Notes: a model not told the origin generated them from the sequence alone. 64,000 nt of DNA from Eurosta solidaginis (GCF_040869045.1 NC_090323.1:175606083-175670082); one strand, 5' to 3'. Shown: positions 49,662-61,842, numbered from the stretch's first letter. Numbers and translations: made by a program.

Positions 49662-50974
49662 CAGTGGCGGTATGGGGGCAAATCCCCTCCGAAATATTAG
49701 TAGTTTCGTGGAACAATACTCACTATGTTTCCGTTATACCGAAAAAACTGCAGATGATATAGTTTTGAGAGAAGATTTTCTACAGTTCATCTCGATCGAA
49801 GATTGCACTGGTAGAGGATTTGCTTCGTCATTAGTAAACATTTCAAAGAAGCTGAAGATCAACCTGGAGTTTCTGGTTTCTCAAGGATAAGACGGTGCAG
49901 CTGCAAAAACGCTGGAAACGCTGAAAGTTCTAGGAATGCTTTCAGTTATCTACACACTTTGAGGACTGGAGGATTCATTGTGGCAATGGTTGTTATTAAC
50001 GAAATTTTTTCTTTGGCGCAACCATTAACCTCTTACCTTCAAGGGAAAAGTGTTGATCTTTCTGCAGCAGTTTCAGCGGCTGATGATCTGGCTGCTATGT
50101 TGAAAGAAATGAGGGAAAAGGCTAAGTCAAAGTCCAAAGAAATGTTTCTTGATGCTAAAGAATTAGCTGAATCTATCGGAGAGAAGATTGAAGTTCCTAG
50201 GATTGTGAGTCGTCAAAAAATCGAGAAAACTACGAAAACAGCACAGCAGAAGAATATGTTCGCAAATTAATATTCATCCCTTTTAATCGATCACTTCATA
50301 TCTTCAGTGTTTAATATATTCATCAAGCATAAAAATGCATTGTCCATTATTGAAAATGTCATTCCCGATAAATTGGTCAGAAAAGTAGGTGAGATGAAAA
50401 CGTTTCTGAAACTGTGGAAATAACAATGGATCAGTGGCCGGCACTTTCTGAAACAGCGGTATCTATGGTGAAAAATGAAGTCCTACTATGAAAACAACGT
50501 TGGGTTGAAGCAGAAGGTCGCCCAAAAATATTCATCGATGCATTGAATCTTTGTAATGAAGCACTTTTCTCACACATTTTCAAGTTTTTGAAGATTGGAG
50601 CCACATTAGCTGTAACCATTAACAGCAGTCAACGAAGTTTTTTAACATTGAGGAGTTTGAAAAATTGGATAAGGGATTCTACCAGAGAAAATAGGCTGAA
50701 TGGACTTGCCCTATTAAGTATCAATAGAAATATTGATATCACAGTGGAAGAAGTCATTTGCCGATTCGCTCAAAAACAGAGGAAAATCAATTTGTAATTT
50801 TGCTTTTTACTATTAATTATTACAACAACATTTTTAATTAATGGATCACTGAATAAATACAATAACATTTCTTCCCAATAACATTATTCCATACAATAAG
50901 TAGTTATCATCACTAAATAAAATTTGAATTTTAAAGTTTGTGACCTCCCGAATAATTATTTTACTACGCAACTG
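49662..50974 (+). mobile_element. hAT element, decayed, inserted in the RTE
   Basis: The left end CAGTGGCGG and right end CGCAACTG give terminal inverted repeats CAGTGGCG/CAGTTGCG (7 of 8). The flanks are CCAGCCAT (49654-49661) and TCAGCCAT (50975-50982), an 8-bp target duplication with one mismatch. The length of 1313 bp is short for an autonomous element because the N-terminal part of the transposase is missing. The insertion interrupts the minus-strand RTE tail. Confidence 0.75.
49672..50797 (+). pseudogene. hAT transposase remnant (zinc-finger MYM/DUF4371 type)
   Basis: Three pieces in three frames. Positions 49672-49890 match the start of the catalytic region (REDFLQFISIEDCTGRGFAS, then a Gly before a stop). 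Positions 49959-50270 match the inserted helical domain (IFSLAQPLTSYLQGKSVDL...SKEMFLDAKELAESIGEKIEVPRIVSRQ). Positions 50543-50797 are a good hAT C-terminal dimerisation domain (LAVTINSSQRSFLTLRSLK, then RLNGLALLSINRNIDITVEEV). The N-terminal zinc finger and first catalytic motif are gone, and stops break the middle. It would have cut and pasted hAT elements; it is now inactive. Confidence 0.8.
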
Positions 50975-51181
50975 TCAGCCATCCCTGTTTCGTGATAACT
51001 GATCCAAATGAGAGCACCAAGAGAGGTCAAGTCTTCCTTAGCCTGCCTCTTCCAGCTCAGTCGAGGTCCCCTGTCCTCTATGCTTCCAAAATGCAGTGCC
51101 GATTCAAATACTTTCTTGGCTGGGGCGTATTCGTCCATTGGATTCTTATTCGCTGCACCTTCTTCACATCTGCGTAAATCT

Positions 51182-51505
51182 GATGTTTTTTTGTTATAGC
51201 GATAAGCGCACTCCACGAAGGCCTTGGAGAGTGTTACCGATGTTGATGGTCCTTTACCGGATACAGATCCGGTAAGTTCCGGTAAAAAGCACCATTAAAG
51301 GACTAGCGCGACCATCTCGCGAACGATTTGGTACAGAGCTTCGGTTGTAAAGAAACAGTATTCGGCACGGGTAGGTGAGGTGGACAATTTGATTGGAGAA
51401 TCTAATTGCGCTGGCAACCCCTTGAATTAATTTGGTATTTTAGTCGCTTCTTACTACAGGCATACCAGCCGCGGGTATACTCTAAGCCCCCTAACCCGCT
51501 GGGGG
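51182..51505 (-). mobile_element. CAA-tailed SINE family, best-delimited copy
   Basis: The flanking direct repeat TGCGTAAATCT occurs at 51171-51181 and 51506-51516, an exact 11-bp target duplication inside the RTE coding sequence. On the minus strand it starts CCCCCAGCGGGTTAGGGGG, continues with GGTATGCCTGTAGTAAGAAG and GATCTGTATCCGGTAAAGGA, and ends TTATCGCTATAACAAAAAAAC. No long open frame. I see no clear polymerase III A and B boxes, so the promoter type is unknown. Related copies lie at 36558, 43237 and 63506. Confidence 0.8.
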
Positions 51506-53100
51506 TGCGTAAATCTCATACAGGTCATCATTCCATCTCCTTCGAAACTCGCCGTCGGTATCACGGAGAGGACCATAAATCTTCCCCAGAGCTTTTTCTC
51601 GAACACTCCCAAAGCCATTTCACCTTCTTGAGCCGTACTTCAGGACGGGTGAGATGAGTGACTTATAGAACGTGAATTTTGTTCGCCGAGGGGGAATTAC
51701 TTTTCAAATGCCTACTCAGTCTAATGCTTGTAGATAAAAGTTATTCTCTGTTGGACTTTTAAGCTGACATTATTTTTGCCAGTTTCCTAATATACGAAAT
51801 CATTCACAGAGTCGAATTTATACCCATCAATAGTGATATGACAGCAAGTACTTCGTTTTGTCCTCATTTACCACAAAACCAAATTTTTTCTTCTTTATCT
51901 AATCCAAAGAAGGCAGAACTTACGGCGCGTTTGTTAAGGCCAAATAATAATAAATAGAATGTACCTTCGCGGCTTAGTTTTTCTGCTAGAACTATCTTTC
52001 TCTAGCATTATGTTAATAAAACAGCATGAAAGGGAGTCGCCTAGTATGAAGTCTCATTTGATTTTGAATGACTCGAAGAGGTCTTTCAGTTGGGCTATGT
52101 CATTCGGCTGAGTGTTACTAACCTTACAGGGAACATAAATTCAGACATAGTAGCACACAAGCAACTTCTTTTCATGCTGTAAAATGATGCTTTGAAGTCA
52201 AAAAATGATGGTTAGTGTCGGTCGTGAGTCTTTTCCAGGGCCTGCTACATCGTGAAGATCTGGTCGGTAGTAGACTTACAATGTTTAAAGCCGTTCTGAT
52301 TAGGCTTAATAAGTTCGTTGACTATGGGATTCAGTCTTTCGCGCAGTATTCTAGATAGTACTTTATATGCAATGTTCAGCAGTCTGATTCTGCGATAATT
52401 GGCGCGGTTTGCATCGCCTCTCTTGTGAATTGGGTAGAGCACTCGTTACTTCCAATATGGAGGCATGCGCACGTCCGACCGTATTTTGCATATAAGTTGA
52501 TGCATTATCTTTACCAACACTTCGCCTCCATGTTTGAGCGGCTCGGCGGGTAGTCCATCATTATCTGGCGGCTTGTGATTTTTTAGCCGGGATATTGCCA
52601 TTCTGACATCATCATAGCCGGATGCCGAAACGAATTTACCAGCATTGACGATTAGTGTATAGGCTTCGTCGCTAGCTAGCAATGAGCAGAAGTATTCCTT
52701 CCACAACTTGAGCACAATCTGTATGTCAGTTATCACGCCTTCATTATCATCACTGCAGAAATCTGCCCCGATATTGAAATCCTCGGTCATCCTCCAGATT
52801 TTTTGGTATAATTTAATAATAATAATAATAAACCCAACGGATTAATACCCTCCAAAGCCCGCCCAACCGACACGAGGGGCGCATCCGCATGACGCACGGA
52901 TTTGTTTTTGTTTTTGCCGAGTTGTTGATAGGCGGAGGTTTGTTAAGCGTCGAGATCTAAAACTGCTCAGCTACAGAATAAAAATCATCAGCTGAGTATT
53001 ATATACATAACAGTAGAAAATTATACATATAGTAAATTGTTAAATAAGTTAAGGACTTAGCATATAAAGATTTTTATTTTTTATTTTTATTTTTATTTTG

Positions 53101-55935
53101 TTACGAGTTAAGATAGGATAGGACAGTTTTCCTTATAGTAAAAAGTGAATCCGTTATATCAAATGAATTCGAGTGAGAGTTAAAATCATAACACAAACAC
53201 CGGAAAGGTTCATTTAATTCGAAGTTAGTTCTACACTGCCTCAAAAGAAGAGGTTTGTAATGTCTTGACGCTCGTGATGGGATATTGAAGTTTACTTCGT
53301 TCAAAAGAAAGGGGCTAGAAATTAGTCCATTCAGTAGTTTAGCCATAAATAATACTCCTAGCATTTCTCTACGGCTAGCGAGAGTTGGAAGATTGATAAG
53401 CCTTAACCGACTAGTATAAGGTGGAAGATTATATGCAGAGTCCCAATGAAAATTCCTTAAAGAAAAAAGTAAAAATTGCTTCTGTATTGACTCAAGCCTA
53501 TCTGCATGAACTTGATATCGCGGATTCCAGACTACTGATCCGTATTCTAGTATCGGCCTAACCAATGTGGTAAAAAGGGATTTGGTTACATAAGGGTCAC
53601 TAAATTCTTTAGACCATCTCTTCACGAATGATAGAACACCTCTAGCCTTATTGGCAGTAGTCATAATATGAAGGTTGAAACTAAGTTTAGCATCCATCGT
53701 AACTCCCAAGTCAACAAAATAATTTACTGATGCAAGACAAAAATTATCAATTACGTAAGAGGCTGCTGGCAAAGATCTCCGAGAGAAGCACATGAACTTA
53801 CATTTATTGATGTTCAGCGGCATTGAATTCGCGTTGCACCAAGCAACTAAGCAGTTTAAATCCGCTTGAAGCAATGGACGTTCTTCAATAGACTCATAAG
53901 ACCTAAAAAGTTTTACATCATCAGCATACATTAAAATTTTGGAATATTTTATTATGGTACAAATATCATTAATAAATAGCAAGAACAGAATTGGACCGAG
54001 ATGACTGCCCTGTGGGACGCCAGAGGGAACATTAATGACCTCTGAAAGAGTATTTTTAAAAATTACTTGTTGCGTTCTACCGCAGAGATAAGAAGATATC
54101 CACTGAGTGAGACCTGGTTGGAAACCAAGTCGATCTAGCTTGTGGATAAGCAATGAATGGGAAACTTTGTCAAATGCTTTACTGAAATCAGTGTAAATAA
54201 CATCGGTGTGAAGATTTTCTCTAAATCCATTAGAAACATGCGTTGTGAATTCAAGTAGGTTGGTAATGGTAGATTTGCCTCTACAGAATCCATGTTGAGA
54301 GTTTGCAATCAATGCAGAAATGGAAAATGTTAGCTGATTAGTAACAATGGCTTCAAACACCTTTGGGATGGCAGACAATTTTGCAATTCCTCGATAATTT
54401 TCTACACATGACCTACTGCCGTTTTTGTGGAGGGGTATTAGAAAAGATTCCTTCCAAGCAAAAGGAAAAACTCCATGTTTTAGGGACATGTTGAATAAAT
54501 CAGTTAGGGGCAGATAAATGTGTTCTGCACATCTTTTGAGAAAACATGTGGGAATTAGATCAGGACCGTATTTATAAGACTCCTTCAAAGAAGTTAAATA
54601 TGTAAGAACCTCTTCTGGAGATATTGATGGAATATTAATTGCGTTAAGTGAGTCAAGTTCTTACGGGTATTCACTAGACAAAGAAATTAATTCAGCGGAA
54701 TAGTTAGATTTGAAAAATTGTGCAAATAAATTAGCAATAACTTGATCGTCGCTAGAGAAATCATCACGGTATTTCATACCAGAAGGAAAGCCTTTAACCC
54801 TACGTTTAGAGTTCACGAAATTATAGAAAGCTTTCGGATTGCAAGTTATTTTCTTTTTCATGGCACAGAGATAGATATTGTAACACTTTTTATTTAATTC
54901 AAAATATTTATGACGCAATATAGAGTACTTCAAGTAGTCGGAGTGTGACCCCGTCTTCTTGTACAGCTTGAAGGAACGCGTTTTTTTGTTTTTTAAAGAT
55001 TTCAGTTCTTTGGTGTACCATATTTGGACTAGTTCAGTGAAAACACGTTTACGCTTAGGTACATGTCTGTCCAGAATAGCGTGAATGACGGCGTTGAAGT
55101 CAGAAACGTTTTTGTCAATATCTGCACCGTATTTGGGCCAAACTATTGTAGATAAAATTTGGTTGAGTTTATTAAAATTAGCCTTCGCGAATTCGAATCT
55201 AAAACTAGAGTCGGTTTCTGTGGTAGTGCAACTCCGAGAACTTTCTTCCAATTCGTAAACTATTTCCAGCGAAGGATGGTAAGGATCCTCAGGTACAGTA
55301 AGAGGTTCACCCCTCCTAAGAATGGATTTTGAAGTATCATCAACAAATACCAGATCAAGTACCCTCCCGTACATGTTTGGAACTATATTTATCTGTCTTA
55401 GGCAAAGTTCAGTTATTTCTGCTAAAAATTCGATGCTGGAGAATTTTGAAGAAACCGGTACAATACCATGGTCGGATGTGGTCCATGATGCGGAAGATTA
55501 AAATCACCCAAGACAATTATCGAGTCAATAGGCTTCAACAATGAACTGATATCTTTCAGTAACGAAATATGGTTCATATACACCGAGGGATCTGAAGATG
55601 GTGGGATATAGCAAATGGCAATATAGGTAAAACCTATTCCCAGCTGGGTTCTAATGCACTTAAATTCCGTAGCTTCAATAACAGGTAAATTTACCTCAGC
55701 GGAAGGTATAGAAGAATGTACCGCGAGCAAAACTCCACCTCCAACTCTGTTCAAGCGGTCATTTCTATATATTTGGTAATCATTGCAAAGAATCTCCGAA
55801 TTAAAAATATGAGGCTTTAACCAAGTTTCAGTAAAAGCGATGATACTGTAATTACAGTTAAATGATCTCAAGTATAGATCAGTTAGTTTTGTGTTTAGGC
55901 CTCTTACATTTTGATAAAATATATTAAGGACAGGT
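53101..55935 (-). pseudogene. CR1/Jockey-group LINE ORF2: endonuclease and reverse transcriptase
   Basis: ORF2 begins near 55935 with NVRGLNTKLTDL. The apurinic-type endonuclease follows, with FTETWLKP and VLGDFNLPHHG motifs (frame 55422-55871), then a frame change near 55435. From 55374 the frame reads RVLDLVFVDD and a basic linker, and is stopped by one in-frame TAA at 54661-54663. The RT continues in the same frame from about 54660 to 53101: NYRGIAKLS, FSKAFDKVSH, SGVPQGSHLGPILFLLFINDI, MYADDVKLF (catalytic YADD) and the thumb with LVRPILEYGSVVWNP. Length is close to complete. The enzyme would nick DNA and prime reverse transcription at the target; the frameshift plus stop disable it. Confidence 0.88.
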
Positions 55936-55942
55936 TTAATAT

Positions 55943-56503
55943 TTAGTTTTTTGCAGCATTATTGGTTTGAGGAACGGTAGCAAGATTACGAATATTGACG
56001 TTGCGTCTATGCTCGAATTCACGTACAAAGGCTCCGGGTGGCCAAAATGAATTATTCAAAATTGTTTCAAAATGTTGCGCTGATACGTCAATCCTAAATG
56101 ACGAAATGTCTCTAGGATAATTAAAATTAAATTTACGAATAGACACATTTTCAGATTTAAGTTTACTTATGATGTACGACTTCAGGTCCTCTTCTGTAGT
56201 GTCTCTCTCGAATCTGGAGACGAAAATCGACTTTTTAATCGGGACAGTAATCAATCTACCAGCCGGTGGTTCAGATTCCGCAGAGGGGTTTTGGGGAACC
56301 TGGTTCCTTTTTGTGGAGGGTACAGTAGATACAGCTGAATGAGCATTCGATGTCGATGGTTGAACTGCTAAGGGACTCGGAGAGGACAGATTTATCAATT
56401 CAATAGTTGGGGGTGGAAGATCTGGAGGTGAAGGAACTTTGGGATCAGCATCCGTAGTCGGAGCTGGAAGGGAAACATCGATAGACCTACGATTATTATC
56501 CGG
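55943..56503 (-). pseudogene. CR1/Jockey-group LINE ORF1, C-terminal part
   Basis: An open frame from 56398 (continuing upstream without a Met to about 56500) down to TAA at 55943. A Pro/Ser-rich stretch is followed by SIFVSRFERDTTEEDLKSYI and a region ending FWPPGAFVREFEHRRN. This is typical of the C-terminal RNA-binding-like domain of LINE ORF1 proteins in insects. The 5' part is missing because the element is 5' truncated. It lies a few bases before ORF2 in the same orientation. Confidence 0.7.
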
Positions 56504-57179
56504 AATTTTCGAGTATTATTTTTATCAGCCAGCTTCTGAAGCTTCTATTACTGATGACGTTCTGCCTCACTTTTTTCCATTTAATAGGCGTCTTTCTTCC
56601 TTCTTCGCACGAAGATAATGCTCCAATATACCGCGCGTTGCCACGTCCGTATGCAGCGTTTTTCTTTTCCGCGGCAGAGCAACATTCCTCATCGTACCAG
56701 TTGTTTTTGTGGGCTCTCTGGAAACCTATGGTTTAAGCAACGGTGGTATGTACTGAGAGACAAATATACCCCCACTGCATGGTCACAGCGTCAGGTTGAA
56801 CTTTGCTCTCAGAGAGCAGATGTGAGAGCCGAGAGGAGTCTGTATGTTTCTTGGGCAGTAATCCAGCCAGTTTAGGAAAAGATTCGATGATTAGGGAGTC
56901 TAAAGCACATACATAGCGCAATCAGTATTCACTATTTATTTTTCACATTTTTTCAAATATTTTAAATGCAAATAAATACAAATAACAGACAGACTTAAAC
57001 AAAAACGTTATGTAATCAGTATGAGAATCATTATGATTTTTAATCCTTATCTAACAAAAAGTAACCTCGTAGGTTTAGGATATGACTGAATGAATAGAAC
57101 AAATTAAAACAAAACGTTATTAGTTAAATCACGTAATCAATGGAATCTTTAATCTTAACGGAAGGTTATCCAGAAAAAT

Positions 57180-57660
57180 TTTGGAATGCATGGAATATTA
57201 CATACGCTGAGCCAATTTACAGCTTGCAAAACTTTTAAATTACCTTCTTTTAAAGGTGGGCGGTGCCACGCCCATTGTCCAAAATTTTACTAATTTTATA
57301 TTCTGCGTCATAAGGTCAACTCACCTACCAAATTTCATCGCTTTATCCGTCATTGGAAATGAATTATCGCAATTTTCGGTTTTTCGAAATTTTCGATATC
57401 GAAAAAGTGGACGGGGTGAGATGTGTGCCCAGCAACTTACATACCAAATTTCATCAAGATACCTCAAAATGTACTCATGTATCGTGTTTACGGGCAGACG
57501 GACGGACGGACATGGCTAAATGAATTTCTTTCTTCGCCCAGATAATTTTGATATACAGAGAGAAGTCTATATCTATATCGATTAGTTTATGCCGTTACGG
57601 GGTACCGTTATGCGAACAAAATTAATATACTCTGTGAGCTCTGCTCAGCTGAGTATAATA
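57180..57660 (-). mobile_element. Helentron-type family 1, short internally deleted copy
   Basis: Minus strand: it starts TATTATACTCAGCTGAGCAG at 57660 and follows family 1 (24786-26971) for about 450 bp, including CCATGTCCGTCCGTCCGTC and GAGGTATCTTGATGAAATTTGG. It then jumps near 57211 straight to the 3' subterminal part (CTCAGCGTATGTAAT). The whole tandem array is missing. The terminal hairpin is degraded. Confidence 0.7.
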
Positions 57661-58821
57661 GTGTCATCATATATCATTACAATATCAAGTCAATTAGAAA
57701 ATTTAGGAAATCAATGATTGTAATTCACAACTAATACACAAATGAACGCAAATATTCAGCGCCTAAGTCATACGGAAACAATATGTTGTGAAAATGTAAC
57801 ACACTGTACCACAAGCTCATCCACGACGCCAGGTCATATTAAAATAAGAAAGGAAGAAAACAAAAAATACGATTTATGCAGCGCAACAGATTTTATTATA
57901 TTTTATGAGCAAATTTTTTATGCTGCTGATTGCGGTTATTACCGTCACAGCTACTGTGCTGCGGCTGCCGTGCAATTTTATTGTAGCCCGAACGAACAGG
58001 CGCTTCATTTCTTCTTTTGCCGGCGCTTTAATAACTAGCCGCAGAGGCTATGCAATGCACCAGCCTTGGCCAGAAAAAGAGAGGCTTGCAAAAGTGGGGT
58101 GTGTTAGAAGGTTAGCACTTGTTGTCGTGACCAGATATGTTTTAAATGGGCCGACAATGCTTTCAAGCGATCTAACACAAGAATCTTTCCGCTTCATTGC
58201 ATTGGCCACCGTCGAACACTTGCTATATATATATATATATATATATATTTTTATATCTTTCATGAACATGAAATGGTATATTAACTTTGGTCCGATGTTT
58301 GTAACTTTGAGAAATATAGAAGATAGACTCACCATTAACTATGGCGAATTGATCAGGGCGACCAACTGAGTTGATACAGCCATGTCCGTCTGTCTGTTTG
58401 AACGCAAAATAGTCTCTCAAATTTTAAGATATCTCAATGAAATTTGGTACAACGATGTATTTTTATATTATATTAGATATTTGTCGGATCCGGTATGATC
58501 GGACCACTATAACATATATCTCCCATACAACCGATCGTTCAGATAAGACGATTTTGATCATTCCTGCCGCAATTTAGAAAGTATAACTTGAAAGTCGGTG
58601 ATATATATACTAATATATCATAGAAGATATCCTGAAAAAATAACTTTGATCGGATCTATATATAGTTATATCCCATACAACCGATCGTTCAAATAGAAAG
58701 ATTTTTAGCCATTTCTCCCTTAATTTCCAATATAAAAACGTTTAACTTGGTGATATTTATTTCAATATATCATAGAAGATTTCCTGAAAAAGTCACTTTG
58801 ATCGGAGCTATATGTATATAG

Positions 58822-59440
58822 TGTAACGAATTTACTGCAAATCCTCTTATTTGCCCTTTTGCTAAGTTCGTATCGCTAAACTGTTGAATAAATAACTCCA
58901 ATATTAAATAATGGAAAAAAAAACCTTTATTAAAGTACTTCACAATAACACTTATACTTTGCAACTAGCTGGCTTAATAACCAAACTGACTGATAGCTTA
59001 AATGAAACTGACCTATTGCCCGACAGATAGCGTGCTTAACTGAAACTGCCCATAGCGCCTCTACCGCTGATGCTTTTATACTCTGTGATTTCCTCGTGGC
59101 ATCTTCTAGGCGCTTCCAGAATTTTACTTAGTTAGTTATAAATTTCTCAGCTACAACTACAGATGTATAATTTTTATAGCTTCTCTCATACCCCATGCGC
59201 TTGTATGTGTGAGCGACACTTCCACAATCACAATTGCATACCTTTAGGAGCATTTCAGATAAGATATCTGCATGTGCTTGTGCGTTGCTCTCAGCTGCGT
59301 GTACCTACATATGTGTAGACATAATGATTGATTCGTTTATGTAGATACATAATGATTGATCTATGGATGTGCATGCAAGGCGCTGCTTAGCATCGGCTTA
59401 GAGATGGCAGCACACCGTAGTTTTGATAATATTCGTAACA
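58822..59440 (-). repeat. 3' LTR of the gypsy-group element
   Basis: 619 bp, about 97 percent identical to 61843-62457 by eye. A purine-rich AGGTGAAGGGCAG precedes it in element orientation (59441-59453) and would be the polypurine tract. Confidence 0.85.
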
Positions 59441-59463
59441 CTGCCCTTCACCTAAGCCTGATC

Positions 59464-60490
59464 GTCCCGATCAGACCAATCTCTCAATCTAAACGCTGCT
59501 AGCATCTCCAAATGAACCACCCTTCTATTTCGTGGTTTCCCAATTGTTTGTATGCGGTAGATGGTGTCACTGATCTTCTTCACAACTTTGTACGGGCCTT
59601 CCCAACTGCACCGAAATTAGGATGGCACATCTTTCCGCCGGCGAGGGTTGTATAACAGTACCAAATCTCCCGCCAAGAAACCTTTCGAATTATTGTTCTC
59701 ATCGTACCTGTGTTTCATCGTACTACTCAATACCCTAGTTCGTTCCTTCACACTCTGTTGTTTGGCCAATGAACTACTTCGTAGAGCTTGCGCTGGACGG
59801 ATTTGCTTTGCATAATCAGTATCGTTCCGACGCTTCACAACAGTAGTGTGCCCTGGCTTGAAATCACACTTGCATTCTTTCTGCGAAATTCTTTCCTTCG
59901 TTTTAGTACGTCCGTTAGGGCTTTTCAATGTCAGTGTTTCTCTCACAGGTACCCTCGGTTTTGATTTGTTTGGCCCATTCGTTCCATCAACCCTTTGCCG
60001 ATCTGCTGCCTTTGACTTTTGCGGTTTTTGTCGGATCTCTTTCACCAGCACTCGATTACTGCTGAACCCTTCTTCCAAACTAAAGTTAAGTGGAATATCG
60101 TGGTTCTCATAGCGCATAATCTTTCTTGGCATATCGATCCTGATGTCATGGTCAACTAAGAAGTCCACTCCCAATATGACTTCATCAACGATCTCCGCCA
60201 CAACGAATTTGTGTAGAACCATGACCTTTCCAATTAGGACTTCACATATCACTTCTCCCTGGACTTGGTTATACTCGCCTGTGACCGTACGCAACCTTGC
60301 TCCAGGTAACGGTTTTACTCTCCTGTTGACTAAACCAGATCGAATCAAGGAATGAGATGCACCCGTATCTAAAGTTAGTGCACGCTCCTTGCCATCCACA
60401 TTCCCTCTGACGGTAAGACTGCTTGATTTCCTTCCAATTTGCGACACAGATATCACAGGACATTCAATAGCTGGAGCAAGCTCTCGATTT
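59464..60490 (-). pseudogene. Gypsy-group protease fused to an integrase C-terminus
   Basis: The frame 60456-59617 begins ISVSQIGRK, carries the aspartic protease active site Asp-Thr-Gly (residues 30-32, LTLDTGASHSLI) and the flap-side VILGVDFLVDHDIRIDM. A basic linker of about 130 residues follows. From residue ~245 it carries MKHRYDENNNSKGF and GDLVLLYNPRRRK, the last part of a gypsy integrase. A frame break at about 59617 separates this from WEGPYKVVKKISDTIYRI (the GPY/F module) and a stop near 59464. The entire RT-RNase H-integrase core (normally more than 2.5 kb) is missing between linker and integrase end. The protease frame is offset by one base from Gag near 60490; whether programmed or mutational is unclear. 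Confidence 0.8.
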
Positions 60491-61139
60491 TACATCTGAC
60501 ACGCTCTTGCTCATCTCCTCCAGCTTTGCGTTTACGGCCACCCAAGTTGGAACTACCAGGACCAAGATCGCAATGACGTGCAATGTGACCGGGCTTCCCG
60601 CATTTGAAGCACTTGATAACTCTTTTACTCCGCGTTTGCGATCCTTTCAGCGCCTCCAATATTGCGTCCACCCACTCTGGTCTTTCGACTTCCACACGGC
60701 GTGCTTTGAAAATTGGCTTACGCAGAAGCGACGCTGTTTCCTGAATCAGAGCATGTGATACCGTTTCTGCGAATGTTGGCTTTGGGTTTGCGTATGTAGC
60801 TCGCTTTGTTTCGACGTCCCGTATGCCATTTATAAAGCTCTGAATCTTTACCCTTTCAGTGTATTCCAAGGGTGCGTCCGCATTCGATAAATGTGCTAGC
60901 CTTTCAGTATACGACGCAAACTCTTGCAATGTTTCACCAGGCCTCTGGAAGTGGTTCAGCAACTCCATTTGGTATATCAGTCTCCTATGCTCAGTTCCGT
61001 AACGCCTCTCGACAGCGGCCATCAATGCTTCATAGTTGTTCCGCTCTCCTTCGGGAATCGTCTGTAGGATTTCGGCTGCTGGCCCTTTCAATGCCACGAA
61101 CAGAGCTGCAACTTTATCTTCAGCATTCCAGTTGTTCAC
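60453..61139 (-). pseudogene. Gypsy-group Gag, capsid and CCHC knuckle
   Basis: 228 codons. The N-terminal two thirds is a retrotransposon capsid-type domain (ALFVALKGPAAEILQTIPE, NHFQRPGETLQEFASYTERLAHL, RVKIQSFINGIRD). A nucleic-acid-binding knuckle C177-x2-C180-x4-H185-x4-C190 is followed by a basic Gly/Arg/Lys tail. Upstream it should be continuous with the SAP/coiled-coil part, but a short tandem duplication (two GTGATAAGA-CGCA copies at about 61144-61168) introduces stops and shifts the frame. The capsid part itself is uninterrupted. Confidence 0.85.
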
Positions 61140-61170
61140 TGCTGCGTTCTTATCACTGCGGTCTTATCAC

Positions 61171-61800
61171 TTATAACTGTAGCTTAAAGACCTGGAAAGC
61201 GACAGAACCGTCAAAGGATTGTGTTTTTACCTTTGGATTACTCACTGAAACTGCAGGGCGATTTAGTTGTAGCTGCTCCATACGACCCTTCAAATCATCG
61301 ACTTCTGCCTGAAATTGAGCGATTTTTGCATCTTGCGCTTCCAGCTTTGATGTTACCCTTGCTTCCTGTGCTTCTAACTGCGAAGATATGCGAGTTTCTT
61401 GTGCTTTCAATTGCTCAGCCATATATGTCTTCTGTTCTTCAAACTGTGTTGCCATCTTCGATGTTATTTCTGACGACATTTCTACAATACGTGTCTTCTG
61501 TTCTTCCATCTTGGATGTTAAACGGTTCTCCTGGGTCTCTAGCTGAGATGCCACTGTCGATGTTTGAGCAGTTATTGCAGCTAAAATCATGTTCAAATCT
61601 GTGCTCGTAACTGTCTGCGACAACAACAAATTCTCGTCGACATCAAGATGAAAGACATACTCTTCCACGTTAATTCCTTCTGCTTCCATAGCCTCTCGTA
61701 GTCGTGCCTGAAGTTCTAGTTTAATAGCGGTTGTATTCAATCCACGGCTCTCCAACTCCTTCTTCAGTTGCTGGATCTTCAATTCACTGAACTTTGCCAT
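61171..61800 (-). pseudogene. Gypsy-group Gag N-terminus: SAP-like domain and coiled coil
   Basis: ATG at 61800 lies 29 bases inside the primer site, which supports it as the natural Gag start. Residues 6-40 (KIQQLKKELESRGLNTTAIK and on) have the helix-turn-helix spacing of a SAP DNA/RNA-binding motif. Residues ~90-190 are a long amphipathic coiled coil with repeated QLEAQEARVTSKLEAQ-type units. The frame ends after SFDGSVAFQVFKLQL because of the small duplication at about 61150, which separates it from the capsid part. SAP-bearing Gags occur in some gypsy lineages; I do not assign the lineage firmly. Confidence 0.75.
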
Positions 61801-61828
61801 GTCCTTTGGAATTTATTCAACAATTCCT

Positions 61829-61840
61829 CTTCTGACACCA
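61829..61840 (-). promoter_or_regulatory. Primer-binding site complementary to tRNA-Leu
   Basis: On the minus strand TGGTGTCAGAAG begins two bases after the 5' LTR end. Twelve bases match the complement of the CCA-ended 3' terminus of fly tRNA-Leu as I remember it; the following bases diverge. Confidence 0.65.
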
Positions 61841-61842
61841 AT

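Larger units (their letters stand above)
52815..56503 (-). mobile_element. CR1/Jockey-group LINE, 5' truncated, inserted in the RTE
   Basis: A 3689-bp insertion between two AATTT copies (52810-52814 and 56504-56508 on the + strand) that split one RTE coding segment. The RTE reads ...NNTRK on one side and LYQKIWRMTEDF on the other. The element carries the end of ORF1, an ORF2 with endonuclease and RT, a ~290-bp 3' untranslated region and an (ATT)n tail at the insertion site. It has one frameshift and one in-frame stop in ORF2, so it is younger than the RTE it interrupts but inactive. Confidence 0.8.
49560..56925 (-). mobile_element. RTE-type LINE, degraded, split by three later insertions
   Basis: Minus-strand coding pieces appear in order. 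Positions 56925-56504 hold a linker with W-Y-D-E-E-C, A-A-E-K-K-N-A-A-Y and A-D-K-N-N-T-R-K. Positions 52809-51517 hold the RT start: ISRLKNHKPP, GLPAE, then YPIHKRGD, NIAYKVLSRIL and CKSTTDQIFTM, followed by a heavily decayed palm and thumb. Positions 51170-50975 hold the tail with APAKKVFESA and RGPRLSWKRQAKEDL. The right pieces join in sequence once the CR1-like LINE (52815-56503), the CAA SINE (51182-51505) and the hAT element (49662-50974) are discounted. Frameshifts and stops are everywhere, including after 52446 and 52245. The 3' boundary below 49653 is uncertain. Confidence 0.75.

Noticed and set aside
58225..58250. The TA-dinucleotide run as a separate functional site
   Set aside because: It borders the start of the Helentron-like family 2 copy and looks like a variable microsatellite at its 5' edge.
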